From: Erodium maritimum
Taxonomy: Eukaryota; Streptophyta; Magnoliopsida; Geraniales; Geraniaceae
NCBI GenBank assembly: GCA_963921825.1
Contig: OY997590.1
Coordinates: 57,216,012 to 57,280,011, forward strand
Length of the DNA stretch: 64,000 nt
Reading direction: 5' to 3'
Positions 12,928 to 24,433 of this stretch are shown piece after piece. How positions within the stretch are numbered: position 1 is the stretch's first letter; each line of letters begins with the position of its first letter. Position numbers and translations under genes: made by a program. The notes beneath the pieces were generated by a model, which saw nothing but the letters and a program-made list of their open reading frames with translations, did not search any database and was not told the origin of the DNA.

Positions 12928-14165
12928 AGTTGATGATCGGTACACTTGTCGTGCCTTTTTTGTGCTAAAACCGTAGGGCGTCAAGTTAATCATCTGATGT
13001 CCATCAATATCCACACCCCTGTATGGCCAACCCGTTCTTCGACAGAGACCGAGGAGGGTTTGGTGACGCCCAACGTCCTACCTAACCCTGGGTAAGTGGG
13101 ACGATTTTAATAGTTTCTCTAAAAGGGTCCTATGGAAGCGATGAGCAGAAAAAGATCTTGGCCATGAAAAGGGTGTAAGTAGAGGATTGGAACGTGGAGT
13201 ATCAGGCGAGGGCAGGTAAGTAACCCCGCTAGGATCCATGAGACCTCTTGGAGGTCTCGGGTTCCTAGGGAGGATTGACAACCCAGGCCCTTCTAGGGTT
13301 CCTCCACCAGCCCCATAGCTCTCTCCCCAAACCACACGCATCACCCAGATAGTTAGTGAGACTCATATGAGGCTCCATAAGAATTTAGGCTCATGTGGAT
13401 GGAATCAGATTGAGCTGTGATTGGTTTTTCTGCTTTATATTTCTGTTACTTTTCCATTAGTCGTTGGCTATTTCAGCATAACCGACTATACCTTAGTTAT
13501 AATGTGAGGATTATGTGAAGTACTTAAAGTTAATCATCTAATGTCCATTGGGATCCACAACCCCGTGTACTAGTTGACGATCGGTACGCTTATCGTGCCT
13601 TTTTCTATGCTAAAACCGTAGGGCGTCAAGTTAATCATTTGATGTCCGTTGGGATCCACATCTTCGTATGGCCTACCCATTAATCGGTAGAGACTAAGGA
13701 GGGTATAGTGACGCCCAACGTCCTACCTAACCCCCGGGTAAGTGGGACGGTTATAATAGTTTCTCTAGAAGGGTCTTCTAGAAGCGATGAGCTGAAGAAG
13801 ATTTTGGTCATGAAAAAGGTGGAAGTAGAGGATCGGCATGTGGAGTATCAGGTGAGGGCTGGTAAGAAACCCCGCTAGGATCTATGAGGCCTCTTGGAGG
13901 TCTCAAGTTCCTCAGTTGAATTGACAACCCGGGCCTTATGGGGTTCCCCCACCAACCCCAGAGCTCTCTCCCCAAACCACACGCATCACCTAGATAGTTA
14001 GTAAGACTCATATCAGGCTGCATAAGAATTTAGCCTTATGTGGATGGTCTCAGGTTGAGCTGTGATTGGTTTTCTTGATTTATATTTCCAGTATTTTTCC
14101 ATTAGTCTTTGGCTATTTAAACATAACCAACTATACTTAGGTTATAGTTCGAAGATTAGGTGCAG
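12928..14165. repeat. Tandem duplication of an approximately 0.6-kb unit
   Basis: The unit beginning GTTGATGATCGGTACAC (12928) recurs from 13570 (GTTGACGATCGGTACGC). The copies share the AACCGTAGGGCGTCAAG box, the 'CCAACGTCCTACCTAACCC' box, the 'TGGAGTATCAGG' box, and the closing 'CTGTGATTGGTTTT' section. A short extra piece of the unit (around 13530-13569) sits between them. It adjoins the old LTR-like DNA to the left and may be part of its internal leader. Confidence 0.8.
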
Positions 14166-14512
14166 GATTATTTACGGATGGTCCAGTCTCCCACTATTCT
14201 TCTTTAGGTTACCTTTAATATAATAAAACTACTTCTTCCGCTACAAAACTACTCAAAATTTACCTTGTATTTGAATTAAGTTACCCATATGAGTTGAAAT
14301 GCTATTGTATAATTTTTTTCATTTTTCTTGAATTACCCTCTTCATCATTAATTTATTAAGTAATTCATAATTATTATTTAATTTTCATTAATTATGTTTT
14401 ATAAATTTTTTTTTGTTATTCAAAATTTTGTTTGTTTGTTTTCTAAAATCTTTACTAGTTATTCTTTAAAAAAAATTTAAAATAATATTTATTTTAAAAT
14501 TTATTTTTCAAA
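14166..14512. other. AT-rich DNA, no gene
   Basis: Very AT-rich. A 'TTACCCATATGAGTTGAA' stretch near 14281 resembles 43985-44005 next to another element, so this may be an old transposon end. Nothing else is visible. Confidence 0.4.
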
Positions 14513-15945
14513 TTCTTTTTTTTAGAGGGAATGGAAATATTATTAATTAAAGCATTCAGGTGATCGCAAAATTGCGCTCACCATACAACCAAGAAACAAG
14601 AATAGTATTGCAAAACAAGAACTGAAAAGTAAATGTTGCTATGGGCATAGGGGCAGTCGAAGGGGAAAATCTGCGGTGGCATCCGAAAACACTGATACAA
14701 CATGCTCCAACCAAAAGGCACTGATCGAGCGGACCAAGTGGAAAGTTTATAGTGGTGGACCGATAACTCCCCCGGTAAGTCAGCGTGCGTCGTCCTCCCT
14801 TGATTAATACTTGTAGGGCTCCTGAACGCGGGAGTGCTGACCCCGAACTGGTAGGGGAGAATCCTGTCGAATGTTGGCGGAATCGTCGCCACCATACGTC
14901 CAGAGAGGCGGTGCAGTCGACCGACCCCTCCTTGGACCCCCAGTGACTCATTCTTGGAGGCGGGGGTGCTTGTGGCCCCCGCCACTGCTGTGTATGACGA
15001 TCCATCGGATGCCGTCGAACCCTCTGATTCCTCACCAACCGGTTTGACCCGAGGATGAAAGACCCGACCCTGCACCGGGCCGCCTGACCCGAACCTGGCG
15101 ACCCATGCCCCGCCGTCGCCCGGCCCAGCCCGGATCCAACCCCTCTCAACTATGGGTTGGGCCGCTCGTGACCCGCGTCGATAAGGCTCGGACCCGGCCC
15201 GTGGCAACCCTGTCGGCCCATCCTACCAGGCCCTACAGATATCCACTAGTAGCCCACGGCCCAGGCCCGTGTCACCTTGATCCCAGTCCGACCCATTTGT
15301 AAAAACCCTAATGGTTTCACGCGCCACTGCCTTCCTTGTCCTACGCCGCCACGCCAACGCCTCCGGTGGTATCTCCGACGTCTCCCGGCCAACCTTTGGT
15401 CGTGGTCCCTTCATCGGCGTGCGTCGTATTATACCCCGCGACGCCGCATGGAAACGACCCGTCCCCATCGTCACCCGGCCTCCATCCTCGAGCCTAATCG
15501 TCGTTCCCGTTCCCGTATCGTCGTCGCTCGATGCTTGGGGGTGCCGGAGTGGTTGAAACTGATCCTTTCCACCGCCTCCCATAAGACGCAAAACCCTAGA
15601 TTTCGGATCTACAAGAGAAACGAGAAAGGGTTGCGGAGTCGAACACAACCTATCCGAGCCCGTTGTGTTCGTTGTTGTACGTCCATGACAGATCATGGCG
15701 TGAGATCGCACGTCATGGAACCTCCATGGCCGGTGCACTGTCGTCCTTGCCGAGACTCCACGAGAGGAATCGTTCGCGCGCGGAAGGGAGAGCTGCAACA
15801 CCTGCGACACGAGTCGCCGCCCTGCTCCCTCCGAAGCGGTTTCATGAGCAGTAAAGAGAGGTTTAGTGCCTCCACTGCCATGAAATCGCAGAAGCTCTTC
15901 AAACCCTAGGGGAGGAAGAACCTGCGCAGCCGCCATATATTTAAT
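14513..15945 (-). mobile_element. Short non-LTR retroelement, minus orientation
   Basis: It starts at a T-run (poly-A tail on the minus strand) followed by an A-rich 3' region, and passes into a GC-rich body ending near 15940 in a CCCTAG-type leader. The middle is homologous to 8240-9850. No reverse transcriptase is present. Long open frames on both strands (for example minus 15223-15936) follow GC-rich composition, not a recognisable domain. A target duplication was not resolved in the AT-rich flanks. Confidence 0.55.
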
Positions 15946-16016
15946 TTTATTAATCCTTAATTAATATATATTTTTTTATTAAAATCAAACAAAAATAATC
16001 CGAAACAACTATGTTG

Positions 16017-17028
16017 CTAACAACAAATCAAACTATAATAATTAGATTGTTATTTAAAAAAAAAACTCTCTTAAAATTGAACAACTAAACAACAACAACA
16101 ACAATATGTGGGGGATAAACTAAGATGAGAAAATCACATTAAGGAATTTGCATTATTGGTGAGAAGATCAATTTTTCTTTATTTAATTTTCATTAATCAT
16201 CTCTTACTTGAAAATCTGAAAATCAAACAAATTTTCGTAGAAGATGACTCTTTTGAGAGCTTCATTGATTGAAAATGTAACTGTTAAAATGAAGAAAATC
16301 AAAATTTAAATGAAAAAAAATGAGAGATGGGACCGAGCATCATGTGGGAAATTTTCCAAATCTTAGGTGTGTTGAGAACTAGAAAGAGACACAAAGACGA
16401 TAGAGACTCTAGAGCGGAAAGAGCCATTATGAATGAGCTTCCCCTTCTAGGCGACACCATTTAGTTTCTTCCCCTAAGTCTAGTTGCTGGAGATGGTCGT
16501 GGTTCTCCTCGCCAACATCAGATTGCTTTACGAGAGGAGAGCTAACAACAAATCAAACTATAATCAGATTGTTATTTAAAAACTCTCTTAAAATTGAACA
16601 ACTAAACAACAACAACAACAATATGTGGGGGATAAATTAAGATGAGAAAATCAATTTTTCTTTATTTAATTTTCATTAATCATCTCTTACTTGAAAATCT
16701 GAAAATCAAAAAAAAATTCGTAGAAGATAACTCTTTTGAGAGCTTCATTGATTGAAAATGTAACTGTAAAAATCAAGAAAATCAAAATTTAAATGAAAAA
16801 AAATGCGAGATTGGACCGAGCATCATGTGGGAAATTTTTTAAATCTGAGGTTTGTTGAGAACTAGAAAGAGACACAAAGACGATAGAGACTCTAGAGTGG
16901 ACAGAGCCATTATGAATGAGCTTCCCCTTCCCAGCGACACCGTTTAGTTTCTTCCCATAAGTCTAGTTGCTGGAGATGGTCGTGGTTATCCTCGCCAACA
17001 TCAGATTGCTTTACGAGAGGAGATCTGG
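16017..17028. repeat. Direct tandem duplication, about 0.5-kb unit
   Basis: Unit 1 (16017-16540) and unit 2 (16541-17028) both start TAACAACAAATCAAACTATA. They share the (AAC)n tract, the 'TATGTGGGGGATAAA' box, and a GC-richer end with 'CTAGTTGCTGGAGATGGTCG'. Unit 2 lacks about 35 bp found in unit 1. No coding content is recognised. Confidence 0.9.
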
Positions 17029-17636
17029 AGACGATGGACAAAGCTTTAAGTTCTCTGGGTTTCGGAGAGATCATCGCATATTTGCGCCAAGGAAAACTTC
17101 GTCGTGAAGTCGTCGTGAAGCCATCACCCCCCCCCCCCCTCACACACACCTTGAAGTTTCTGCATGTGGTCTCCTTTGCCACACATGATTTAAGAATAAA
17201 TATAAAGCTTGAGTAAAGGGGAAAATGAAGAACATAAATGAAAAATATGAGAGATAGAGAGAGCATTTAGAGATAGATTTAGGGTTGAACCTAGCCCTCA
17301 ATTCAGCACCTAGTCTTTGTCGTGTATCATTCTGATCCATAGAGAGAGCCACGACCATCTTTAATCACCATTTTCTCTTCGAACAAATTGTCCACACAAC
17401 TAATCATCATTACTATGCTATACCCAGGTCTCTTACTTCCATATCTAGAACTTTTTGTCACTAAACTCTTGTTGAATAGTGGTTGATTTTTGGTTGAGCA
17501 AACTGATGCCGAAACAGGCTTTAGATGCCAACGGTTTTAATGATTGGTTAACTGCGCCATCAACTGTAATCTTAGAAGCAGACCTCGTCCTTGAAAGCCA
17601 ACTTCTGAGGTCCTCGTTGAATGGATTATGCCCATG
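17029..17636. other. Intergenic DNA, no recognisable gene
   Basis: A C-run lies at 17128-17138. The minus-strand frame 16910-17266 continues into the duplicated unit but matches no family I know. I see nothing else. Confidence 0.35.
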
Positions 17637-17859
17637 TGTAGAAATCTAAAATAACATTGATTCTTGTTCTTCCATTATAATGAGAATAACCCTTTATATA
17701 AGGATTAACTATTCATAATTAAGGTAAGTCTACTACTCAGAACTTTCTAATAGTGATTTTTTGACAATCAAGATATCTAAACTTTTATAATAGTGATTGT
17801 TTCGCAATCAAGACAAGTACTACCATTGTATTACTTACTTGGGTATCAAGTATCTCACA
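17637..17859 (-). repeat. LTR (3' copy on the minus strand)
   Basis: Partner of 19652-19857. Small indels separate the two copies, so the insertion is not recent. Confidence 0.7.
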
Positions 17860-17959
17860 CATTCCCTTAAGTTGGAGCATGAAAATTCAAAAATACCCAA
17901 CTCGACAAGAAAAATAATTCAACTTTTTTTGTGATAGTCAGTCCTTCATATTGGGATTT

Positions 17960-18690
17960 GGCTCACTCCATCTCTTATTTTGGCTTATGGCTCATGACTT
18001 TGTCATTAGCTCTGACGCATGGTTCGTGGCTCTAGCTCATGGCTCTTTGACTCATGGTTCTGGCTATGGCTCCGGTAATGGATCTACCTTCAACTCATCC
18101 TCCCTCAAGTTAGGGCATTTAAAAAATGCTCAACTTGAAGAAGAAGGAAAAAATGCTTTGGCTTTAGCTCTGGCTTCAGGCTCATGACTCTAGCTATAAT
18201 TCTGGCTATGGCTCTGACTTCTATAGTGACTGTGGCTCATGGCTCTGACTTCTATAGTGACTGTGGCTCATGGCTCTGGCTATAGCTCCAACTATGGCGC
18301 TTGCTCTGCTTCCAGCTCACCCTCCCTCAAGTAGAAGCATCTTATAAAATGGTCAACTTGAAGAAGAAGAAGAAGAAGAAGAAGAAGAATGCTTTGGTTG
18401 TAGCTCTGGCTTCAAGCTCATGACTATGTCTATAACTCTAGCTATGTCTCTGGTTTCTATAGTGATCGTGGCTCATGGCTCTTGTTATAGCTCCTGCTAT
18501 GGATCTTGATCTGGCTACAACTCTGGCTCAAATTCTGGTTATGGATCTGGTCATAACTCTGGTCCCGGCTCTAGCTATAACTCTTGTCATAACTCCGGGT
18601 GATACTCTAGCTATGACTTCGGCCATAACTCCAACTCTAGCTATGACTCCCTCCATAACTCTGGCTACAGCTGTTCTTGCTAACAAAAGT
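17960..18690. repeat. Degenerate tandem repeat array with a GAA microsatellite
   Basis: Variants of GGCTCTGGCTATGGCTC follow each other for about 0.7 kb. The piece starting GGCTCTGACTTCTATAGTG is duplicated exactly at about 18210 and 18241. A (GAA)n tract occupies about 18359-18389. Reading frames across it only reflect the repeat. Confidence 0.75.
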
Positions 18691-18839
18691 GGTTGATGAC
18701 CATGACGCGAAAGCGAAACAAGAAAACGAAAAACAAAACAAAATATAGGACTAAATATGTCCTTTAAGCGTCTTTCCCACTTGTTAGAACCATGAGATAA
18801 CAAGTGGGTAAAGCATCGAGTTCATGAGAGTTCGTCAAT

Positions 18840-19611
18840 TTTTTTTGTCCGCAAAAATAATGGATTTTATTCAAACCCAAGAATTACAACCAGGGGCAAA
18901 TTACAAGGGAATGAAGAGGTGATACATCAAAAGGCCGGAGAGAATTACAATAAAACCAAACTTAATCCTATTGTAATTAAGAGAGAAAAAGCATTGAGAA
19001 GCCCAAGAGACAAAACTCGGGAACCCAACAGTACCATCGAGAAACCGCGAAAGAGCAACATGATCAGAACTGCGACGCCGAAAGGTCCAGAGGAAGCCAA
19101 AAGGCAAGAAGAGTCGGGGTCCAGTACCTAGAGAGACCGACGAGAGGATGACCAACAGAGAGACAAATCTGACGAGCTACAACCACATGACGGAGGTAAA
19201 GGAGACGACGGAGGAGCATGGAACTAAAGGCGGAGCAGAGAACCAGATCCCACCGACAACAAAGAGAGCTTCGGAAAGAAAAAACACGAGAGACCAAGCG
19301 TTCCCATGGACCCCAGTAAACAACCATACCAGCAGCCAAAGACGCCTTTGGCGAGAGGTGAAGGAGGCGCGAGCATGAAAAAGGACAAATATGAGGATCC
19401 AAAGTTATCGGATAGAGACGGCTCCAAGGAAAACAAGGTCATTGGAGAGAGAGGACCGAGGAGTGGAAGCCTCAACAAGTAAGATCTAATCACCTGAGCT
19501 CAAGAGCGGACGAGGGCGAGCCGTGCACCATGATGAAGGTAAACGAAACCAAGCACTCGCTGGAGAAGGGGGGGGGGGTGGCGACCTTCGAAGGGTCCAA
19601 GACGAAGCTTT
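18840..19611 (-). mobile_element. Short non-LTR retrotransposon nested in the LTR element, minus orientation
   Basis: It is bounded by a perfect 16-bp duplication, ATGAGAGTTCGTCAAT, at 18824-18839 and 19612-19627. It begins with a T-run and a 3'-end sequence that on the minus strand reads ...GGGTTTGAATAAAATCCAT before the tail, typical of plant LINE 3' ends. Its far end is GC-rich and has a G-run (19568-19578). It is 5'-truncated or non-autonomous, with no polymerase domain. Confidence 0.85.
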
Positions 19612-19651
19612 ATGAGAGTTCGTCAATGATTATAGTTTTGCTCAAGTACCA

Positions 19652-19857
19652 TGTAGAAATCTAAAATAACAGTGATTCTTGTTCTTCCATTACAATGAGA
19701 ATACCCATTTATATAGGGATTAACTATTCATGATTAAGGTAAGTCTAATACTCAGAACTTGACAATCAAGACATTAAGCTTTCTTAATAGTGATTGCTTG
19801 ACAATCAAGAGATGCACTTCCCTTGTATTAATTACTTGGATATCAAGTGTCTCAACA
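19652..19857 (-). repeat. LTR (5' copy on the minus strand)
   Basis: Partner of 17637-17859. The candidate primer-binding site lies at 19640-19651. Confidence 0.7.
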
Positions 19858-20084
19858 CTGGGCTTTTGTGAGATGTTTGAATCCTAGAATGAGTCATGGA
19901 TTTTTGCGAGCTTAAGCGACCAAGAGATTCATGCCACCCAATTTCGAACCATTGAATATCTAAACTACCTTGGAAAGGGTGACATTTTTATCAAGTGTGA
20001 TGAAATAGAAAAACTTCTTTTTTTTATATGGGAGATGAGAACAGCGAGTTTCCTTTACTTACATTTCATATCGAATATAGCAAT
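19858..20084. other. Intergenic DNA
   Basis: No gene or repeat boundary is recognisable. Confidence 0.3.
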
Positions 20085-20849
20085 GTTCTAAAAATCGCGC
20101 CTAGGCGCCGTCTAGGCGGGCGCCTAGGCGCCAAATTTGACTTCGCCGACCCGACTTGGTATAGTCGGGCGGACCAAGTCAGAGCACCCGATTTCTAAGA
20201 ATTAAACGGGTCAGGCGGTCGGGTCAGCGACTTGTCAACACGGGTCGGCGCGCCTGGTCAACGCGGGTCGACGGGTTGTGACTGGTCAAGGAGCCATATT
20301 AAAAAAAAATACTTACTCGGCCTGAGCCTTAAAGGCCCAAAGACCCTAAAAAGTCCGAATAGACTAGAAGCCCAACAAGTGGTTGTTGGCTAACTTTGAA
20401 AAGCTTGTTGCTTGGTTCCACTTTTATAAGGGAAAAGGAAAAAAATGTTTGCACTTTCTACCGATGTGGGACTGTGTATTTGCAATTGATTTCTAATAAA
20501 TAAAAAACAAATCCACGTGTGAAGTGGTTCATGAAGTGATGTTTATGAATGATCCTTTTTATGAGAACATAAATATAATGTAATATATATTATATATCCG
20601 CGTGAGTGGTGTTTATACATAATCATTTTATGAGAACATAAATATAATGTAATATATATTATATAGGTTTTAAAATATTTGTTGTTATTTTTAATATAAT
20701 AAAATTTATAGTTTAGATTTATATATATAATATATCTATTAAAAATTAGAAAATATATAAAAATACAAATCCGATTAATCCCCGTCTAATTCCCAATTAA
20801 TCCTCAACGGTCCTAACCGTCCGACTAGCGCCTAGCGACTTTTAGAACC
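20085..20849. mobile_element. Non-autonomous TIR transposon (CTAGGCGC-type ends)
   Basis: The left end GTTCTAAAAATCGCGCCTAG and the reverse complement of the right end, GGTTCTAAAAGTCGCTAGG, form imperfect inverted repeats. Flanks GAATATAGCAAT (20073-20084) and GAATATAGACAAT (20853-20865) look like a worn target duplication offset by three bases. The interior has an inner direct repeat (around 20540-20600 and 20605-20665) and no transposase. Superfamily is uncertain: hAT-like or Mutator-like are both possible. Confidence 0.6.
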
Positions 20850-21357
20850 ATAGAATATAGACAATGATAGTTCTTTTTCCGATCCCTCAAGGATATTAAG
20901 GAAGAAGATTTTGTTAGGGTGCAAAGAGGATTGGTGGGGGGTTAAAACCTGTTGGGAAGAACTTGAATCGACGACTTAAGAGGTTTCTGGCCACCATTTT
21001 CACCAGGTGAGTGTGTTACAACTGTGACACTTGTCTACTTTATATACAGGTCCTCTTCCCAGCACCTCACAACTCTTCCGATGTGGGACTCCAAATAACA
21101 CATATTAACACACTTCCCCACCATCTCAGTTAAAATTTTCCTCTATTACAATCTTATCATCCAATTTGACCCCTTATGTGGATTTTTGTGGATGATATGG
21201 CCTACCATATCCTCAAGATTAAAGAAGCATAAGAGCAGTGTGAGATTTAGAATGAAAGTGGAGTCAACTTCACAGACCCTTGCTGGGATAATATCCACGG
21301 CAGGACACAAATATCAGTTTGTGTCAGCGTAAGAAATATTTTATTTGATGAAAAAAA
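20850..21357. other. Upstream region and probable 5'UTR of the small membrane-protein gene
   Basis: At 21039-21110 a TTTATATACAGG stretch followed by CCGATGTGGGACTCC resembles a promoter-bearing LTR fragment. It may be an old solo LTR close to the gene, but no borders are clear. The last 100 bp or so before the ATG should be leader. Confidence 0.35.
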
Positions 21358-22131
21358 ATGAGTGGCAGTGAAGGTTTCTCTGAGTGGGAGATGGTCGTGA
21401 CCAGAGACAATCCTCTCCAAGAAGGCAGCGCCTCCATCTTCCCTCCCACGGATCACGAGGACTTGCAGGTTCAACTCCACCCCGAGGACTCGAATTGCCC
21501 TCTGTCTTCGTCTTCCTCTTCCGTTTCGTCAGTCGAACTCGAACACAAGGAGGATTTACAGCCTGGTACTGAGGTTGATGATGGTGTTGGGAGGTGCCGT
21601 TTCGAGGTTATTAGAGCTTGGGTTTTCGATTTCGGTTCCAAGGTTCGTGACTATGCAGTTTCTGGTGTGAGGTTTTGGCCACTTGTGTCTGTGGTTGCAG
21701 CAGTCTTGCTGTCGGTGCTCTACACCAAAGTCCGGCAGTGGCGTGGCCAGCTCCGGGAAGACAAGAATCGCCGTTTAGCTCTTCTTATCAGAGATAGAGA
21801 CGAGGTTTGCTTCCTAAACTCTCTAAATTTGACATAAACTTAAGGGTTTTCTTTTTCTCGACACAAGTGTATGGGTAAATTAAACATTTGATAAGTATAT
21901 TAGTTAATAATATATGTTCATTGCATGCAAATTTTGTAATTAAAGGGTTATATGGAGACATAAAGTCACCACATTGGTATAGCATTATCAACTCACTCCA
22001 TCTGTTGATTTTGTCCTCAGAAGATCAACCGTCTCTTGCTCCAAGTTGCCCGAGCAAACAAACTTTTATCTGCACGCCAGAGTCAGCGCCAGAGGGTTCC
22101 AGTTCCGGTGATTCGGGTTAGAACTGGTTGA
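21358..22131 (+). CDS. Small single-pass membrane protein of unknown function, two exons
   Basis: Exon 1 is 21358-21804 and exon 2 is 22021-22131. The donor is GACGAG/GTTTGC and the acceptor TTTTGTCCTCAG, both in phase 0, giving 185 residues. The N-terminal half is acidic and Ser-rich, with a SSSSSSVSSVE run (residues 50-60) and a SEWEMVV motif near the start. A single hydrophobic segment lies at about 105-123 (FWPLVSVVAAVLLSVLY) and is followed by a basic stretch. Exon 2 encodes an amphipathic, basic tail starting KINRLLLQVARANKLLSARQ. The arrangement suggests a cytosolic N-terminal domain anchored to a membrane. I do not recognise a characterised family. The clean frame, sensible splice sites and non-repeat composition support a real gene. 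Confidence 0.8.
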
Positions 22132-22581
22132 CTATCAACCTGCACATATTGTTATCTGAATCTTCAAACTCCTCCTCTGTTTCTTTTTGATATACATAAA
22201 CCTTTCTAGTACATGTGTAATAATTACTTATAAATGAAATTGATTGCATTTTCCTATAAATGCCTGTAAAAGGTGGTTTCTCCCAAAGAGTTACAAATTT
22301 GATGCCAACTATACCAATGACCCTCTACTTTGCTTCTATACATCCTCAGCTATGCACCCATCAGGATTAGCCCAGAGGAGTCTATTATATTATTGCCCTC
22401 AAGCTACCATTCTAATTCCTAACTAGACATTAATGAGTTAATAACATCAATGTTGATCTGGACAAGTTTGGCCATTCCGAAACTCAAACAAAATGCAAGT
22501 TGTGCAACATAAAACAGATTCATCAAGTGAAAGAGGCTTTTGCATTGTAAAATACAGTACCTGACATAACAAATGGGAATT
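22132..22581. other. 3' flank of the small membrane-protein gene
   Basis: Probable 3'UTR and spacer up to the copia-1 target duplication (GAATT, 22577-22581). No further gene is seen. Confidence 0.35.
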
Positions 22582-22894
22582 TGTTGTGATAATCAAGACA
22601 CCAAAGGTCCAAGAATAATATGAAGGTTGGTGTTTACGGGTTGGTCACCAAGCAAGACAAGAAATAACACTTGGAGATTTGAAAGTAGAGAGAATTTCTA
22701 TTCAAGAGAGTGTCTACAAGAAGTGTTGTATTGAGTTGTGTTGTGTATCATAGATCTAATACAAGGGGTTGACACCTCTATTTATAGGAGAACAAAACAC
22801 ATGAGACATTGCCACATAATCTACTAACATGCAGTTAGTGGTGACATGCAAATTGTGGTGGCTACATGTGGCATTAAGAGGTCACCTCATAACA
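22582..22894 (-). repeat. Copia-1 3' LTR
   Basis: Preceded on the minus strand by the purine tract CCAAGGGGGAG (22895-22905). A block containing TTTGATCGGAACCAACG, present in the other LTR, is absent. Confidence 0.9.
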
Positions 22895-22905
22895 CTCCCC
22901 CTTGG
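22895..22905 (-). other. Copia-1 polypurine tract
   Basis: CCAAGGGGGAG on the minus strand, directly against the 3' LTR. It primes plus-strand synthesis in this class of element. Confidence 0.8.
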
Positions 22906-23131
22906 ACACCACAATGCGCTTCAAGATCAGGTTGTCTCGTTAAAAACCTCCTCAGAAAAACCGGTGGGACAAAACCTGTAAGGAAAAGAGTGCAACGCAC
23001 AAAATGTGCTTGAAGCTGTGCTTGATGCTGCCTCGTTAAAAACCTTTCCAAGAAAACCATGTGGGACAAAACTTGGATAAGGGAAAAAGAGTGCAGCACA
23101 CAAAATTTATCCCCCCCTAACTTTAGGCAAG

Positions 23132-23716
23132 CTACTTTGGTTGCTTGCTAAGGCGACGCATGCCGATTCTGTAAACTAGCTTCTCAAAGGTAGAAGTCGG
23201 CAAGGCTTTAGTAAATAAATCTGCAAGGTTCTCGCATGAACGAATCTGCTTGACATCTATCTCATTACTCTTCTGGAGCTCGTGAGTATAAAAGAACTTC
23301 GGAGAGATATGCTTAATCTTATCTCCTTTGATATAGTCTCCTCTGACTTGAGCAATACAAGCTGCATTGTCTTCATATATAACTGAAGGAGAACTTGGTG
23401 GAGAAATGTCAATCGAGTATAGTACATGCTTGATAACAGATCGCAAGAACACACATTCTCGGCTAGCTTCATGTAACGACACAATTTCTGAGTGATTTGA
23501 GGACATCGCAACCAAAGTCTGCTTCGTAGAGCGCCAAGAAATTGTTGTTTCACTGCAGGTGAAAACATATCCTGTCTGGGAGCGAGCTTTGTGAGGATCT
23601 GATAAATAACCTGTGTCTGCATATCCAATCAGACAAGCGCTCCCCCTGGACTTAGAATACATAAGTCCCAAATCTCTAGTTCCGCTCAGATAACGAAATA
23701 TATGCTTGATACCATT
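23132..23716 (-). pseudogene. Copia-1 RNase H domain
   Basis: Contains GYADTGYLSDPHKARSQTGY, then the Glu of SNHSEIVSLHEASRE and the Asp of YEDNAACIAQ, so the D-E-D triad is present. The closing region ENLADLFTKALPTSTFEKL is standard for copia polyproteins. A TAG at about 23714 replaces the Trp usually found in RRHWNGIKH. The domain removes the RNA strand of the hybrid during reverse transcription. Confidence 0.85.
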
Positions 23717-24139
23717 CTAATGTCGTCGAGTGGGTTCTGAACTGAACTTGGCAAGTACATTTACTGCGAACGCTATGTCAGGTCGCTTACATTGTGCCAA
23801 ATATAGCAAACCCCCAATAGCATTTAGATATGGTACTTCATGACCAAGTATCTTTTCATCTGCTTCTTTGGGACGGAATGAGTCTTTCTTTGGATCTAAA
23901 GATCGGACGACCATTGGAGTACTGAGTGGATGAGCATTTTCAATGCTAAAGCGCTTCAAGAGCTTTTCAAAATATGCAGTTTGATGGATCAAAATGCCAT
24001 CAGACATGTGCTCGAGCTGCAGGCTGAGACAATGTTTAGTTTTGCCTAAACCTTTCATTTCGAATTCCCTTTTTTGGTATTCAGCAGCTCTGAGGATCTC
24101 TTCAGGAGTCCCAATCAGATTTATGTCATCAACATATAC
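23717..24139 (-). pseudogene. Copia-1 reverse transcriptase, C-terminal part
   Basis: Begins with the catalytic YVDD box, cut through by the solo LTR (the peptide continues DDINLIGTPEE). It carries FEMKGLGKTKHCL and the palm/thumb sequence YLNAIGGLLYLAQCKRPDIAFAVN. It joins in frame with the part ending at 27236. Confidence 0.85.
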
Positions 24140-24415
24140 TGTCACGCCCCAATTTCAGTAAACCGAACTCGGGACGCGAACGTTTAAAATAAGAAAGCAC
24201 TTTGAAAACATTTCCATTAAAACACTTTACAATACCAGTTTAGTTCAACAAAGGATAATTACAATTCAAAATACAACGTCCCACAAGCGGACAAAAAGGC
24301 GAGGTATCCGTCGCTAGACCAAAAGTAAAAACCCGGACTCCGCTCCTAGCTTCACAAGCTTCGAGAGCTCACCTAGTCCGTCCCACGAACAGTACCTGTA
24401 GGAAAAGCAGCTAGG

Positions 24416-24433
24416 GGTGAGCGTTCGCTCACC
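24416..24433. other. Conserved hairpin in the solo LTR
   Basis: GGTGAGCGTTCGCTCACC has two 8-nt arms around a 2-nt centre. The same hairpin, in the same context, is in the young LTRs (57552-57569, 63802-63819). Confidence 0.85.

Larger units (their letters stand above)
17637..19857 (-). mobile_element. Small non-autonomous LTR retroelement, minus orientation
   Basis: Two direct repeats, 17637-17859 and 19652-19857, both run from TGTAGAAATCTAAAATAAC to a ...CA end and share 'GGATTAACTATTCAT' and 'CAATCAAGA' blocks. Read on the minus strand, the right copy is followed by TGGTACTTGAGC, a variant of the Met-tRNA primer site. The left copy is preceded by AACTTAAGGGAATG, a polypurine tract. No gag or pol is present. 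The interior is degenerate CTCATGGCTCTGGCTATGG-like repeats plus a later non-LTR insertion. Without that insertion the element is about 1.4 kb. No 5-bp target duplication is visible. Confidence 0.65.

Noticed and set aside
15223..15936. Overlapping 200-residue frames on both strands
   Set aside because: GC-rich non-LTR element DNA with few stops; no domain is recognisable in either frame.
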